From assembly GCF_042849255.1 (NCBI RefSeq), contig NZ_AP026866.1, positions 3,286,001 through 3,350,000 of the forward strand: a DNA stretch of 64,000 bases, written 5' to 3'. The stretch comes from Oceaniferula spumae (GTDB taxonomy: Bacteria; Verrucomicrobiota; Verrucomicrobiia; Verrucomicrobiales; Akkermansiaceae). Positions 63,487 to 64,000 of the stretch are shown one piece after another (within the stretch, counting starts at the first letter, position 1; each line of letters begins with the position of its first letter). The notes beneath the pieces are model-generated. The model saw only the letters and a list, made by a program, of their open reading frames with translations. It made no database searches and was not told the origin of the DNA. Position numbers and translations under genes: made by a program.

Positions 63487-64000
63487 ATGCGTTACACTCA
63501 GTTCATTGCTTCTTTTTCTTTGGCCGTCGTTACTGCGACTGCTGCACCTAACTATGAGGACGACATTTTCCCGATCTTTGAAAAATCCTGCAACAATTGT
63601 CACAACCCGGACAAACAAAAAGGTGACCTGGATCTAACGAGCTACAGCGCCCTGATGCGCGGTGGGTCAGGTGGTAAAGTGGCGGAGCCGGGTGAGGGGG
63701 CTGATTCCAAAATTTATGGAGTCATCACACACACCCTGAAACCAAAGATGCCACCGAAAGGTGAAAAGCTATCGAAGAAAGATGCCGATCTGATCAGAGC
63801 TTGGATTGATGCCGGTTTGCTTGAAAATAAAACTGGGAAACCGAAGAAAAAGAGCAAGCCATCGTTTTCCATCAGTGCCGCACCATCAGCTGGAAAACCA
63901 GATGGCCCGCCGCCGATGCCAAGCCATCTCTTGTTAGAGCCCGTGGTGGAAACTCCGCGTGCCACCGCAGTCACAGACATGGCTGTTAGTCCATGGGCTC
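63487..64000 (+). CDS. Cytochrome-type (PSCyt1) exported protein, 5' part
   Basis: The first 171 codons of a gene cut by the window end. Signal peptide: FIASFSLAVVTATAA. The PSCyt1 domain follows: YEDDIFPIFEKSCNNCHNPD with heme site CNNCH (about residue 36), and KPKMPPKGEKLSKKDADLIR with the usual MPP-type loop. After a proline/lysine linker, the last residues (RATAVTDMAVSPWA) look like the first blade of a WD40-type propeller, the common partner domain in this family. Starts two bases after the previous stop, so it continues the operon. Confidence 0.8.
   Translation, partial: MRYTQFIASFSLAVVTATAAPNYEDDIFPIFEKSCNNCHNPDKQKGDLDLTSYSALMRGGSGGKVAEPGEGADSKIYGVITHTLKPKMPPKGEKLSKKDADLIRAWIDAGLLENKTGKPKKKSKPSFSISAAPSAGKPDGPPPMPSHLLLEPVVETPRATAVTDMAVSPWA

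Overview
The window looks like a chromosomal segment of a Gram-negative member of the Verrucomicrobiota, probably near the Verrucomicrobiales. This is inferred from the gene set: lipid A genes (lpxA and a fused lpxC-fabZ), apolipoprotein N-acyltransferase, many proteins with signal peptides, PEP-CTERM sorting tails, an SHD1-domain protein, a DUF1501 / PPC / DUF1549-DUF1553 cytochrome block typical of the Planctomycetes-Verrucomicrobia group, and a YfbK-type VWA protein behind an ECF sigma factor. I found no rRNA, tRNA, CRISPR array, prophage or intact insertion sequence.

Layout. 0-9.9 kb: the tail of an unknown gene, an ABC permease/ATPase pair, a secreted transglutaminase-like protein, an SHD1-esterase, glycogen synthase, and a small group made of an asparagine-synthase-like protein, an NTF2-fold protein and a convergent ATP-grasp enzyme. 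9.9-19.6 kb: a pentapeptide-repeat membrane protein, a MYG1-like hydrolase, two secretin-like paralogues, a barrel protein, a broken PEP-CTERM gene, a GNAT enzyme, rplU-rpmA, a beta-helix protein and a small exported protein. 19.7-31.4 kb (minus strand): a coiled-coil exported protein, GTP-PEPCK, a PL14-like lyase coupled to a LamG PEP-CTERM protein, topoisomerase III, a zinc-ribbon protein, a three-gene operon (unknown secreted protein, Tat-exported thiol-dioxygenase-like cupin, SDR) and an rRNA-methyltransferase-like protein. 31.5-35.3 kb: a phosphohexomutase and lnt. 35.3-40.1 kb: six tandem paralogous outer-membrane barrel genes, each with its own promoter and terminator. 40.3-42.4 kb: lpxC/fabZ-lpxA. 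42.6-53.9 kb: an ECF sigma factor, an anti-sigma/TPR/VWA protein and a 2324-residue membrane-anchored protein. 53.9-54.0 kb: a small element with 27-bp inverted repeats. 54.1-64 kb: a transmembrane pseudokinase and a block of DUF1501, PPC, cytochrome and second cytochrome proteins, the last cut by the window end.

The genes centre on the cell envelope: lipid A and lipoprotein maturation, barrels, secretin-like parts, exported enzymes and exported cytochromes. Four signals stand out. (1) The hexamer TGTTAG/CTAACA occurs about 94 times by eye, roughly three times chance, in every permitted reading frame and both orientations. (2) The six barrel genes share a promoter layout that predicts almost leaderless mRNAs. 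(3) The sigma / VWA / giant-protein module looks like a self-contained envelope system. (4) The kinase-like protein has lost three catalytic signatures.
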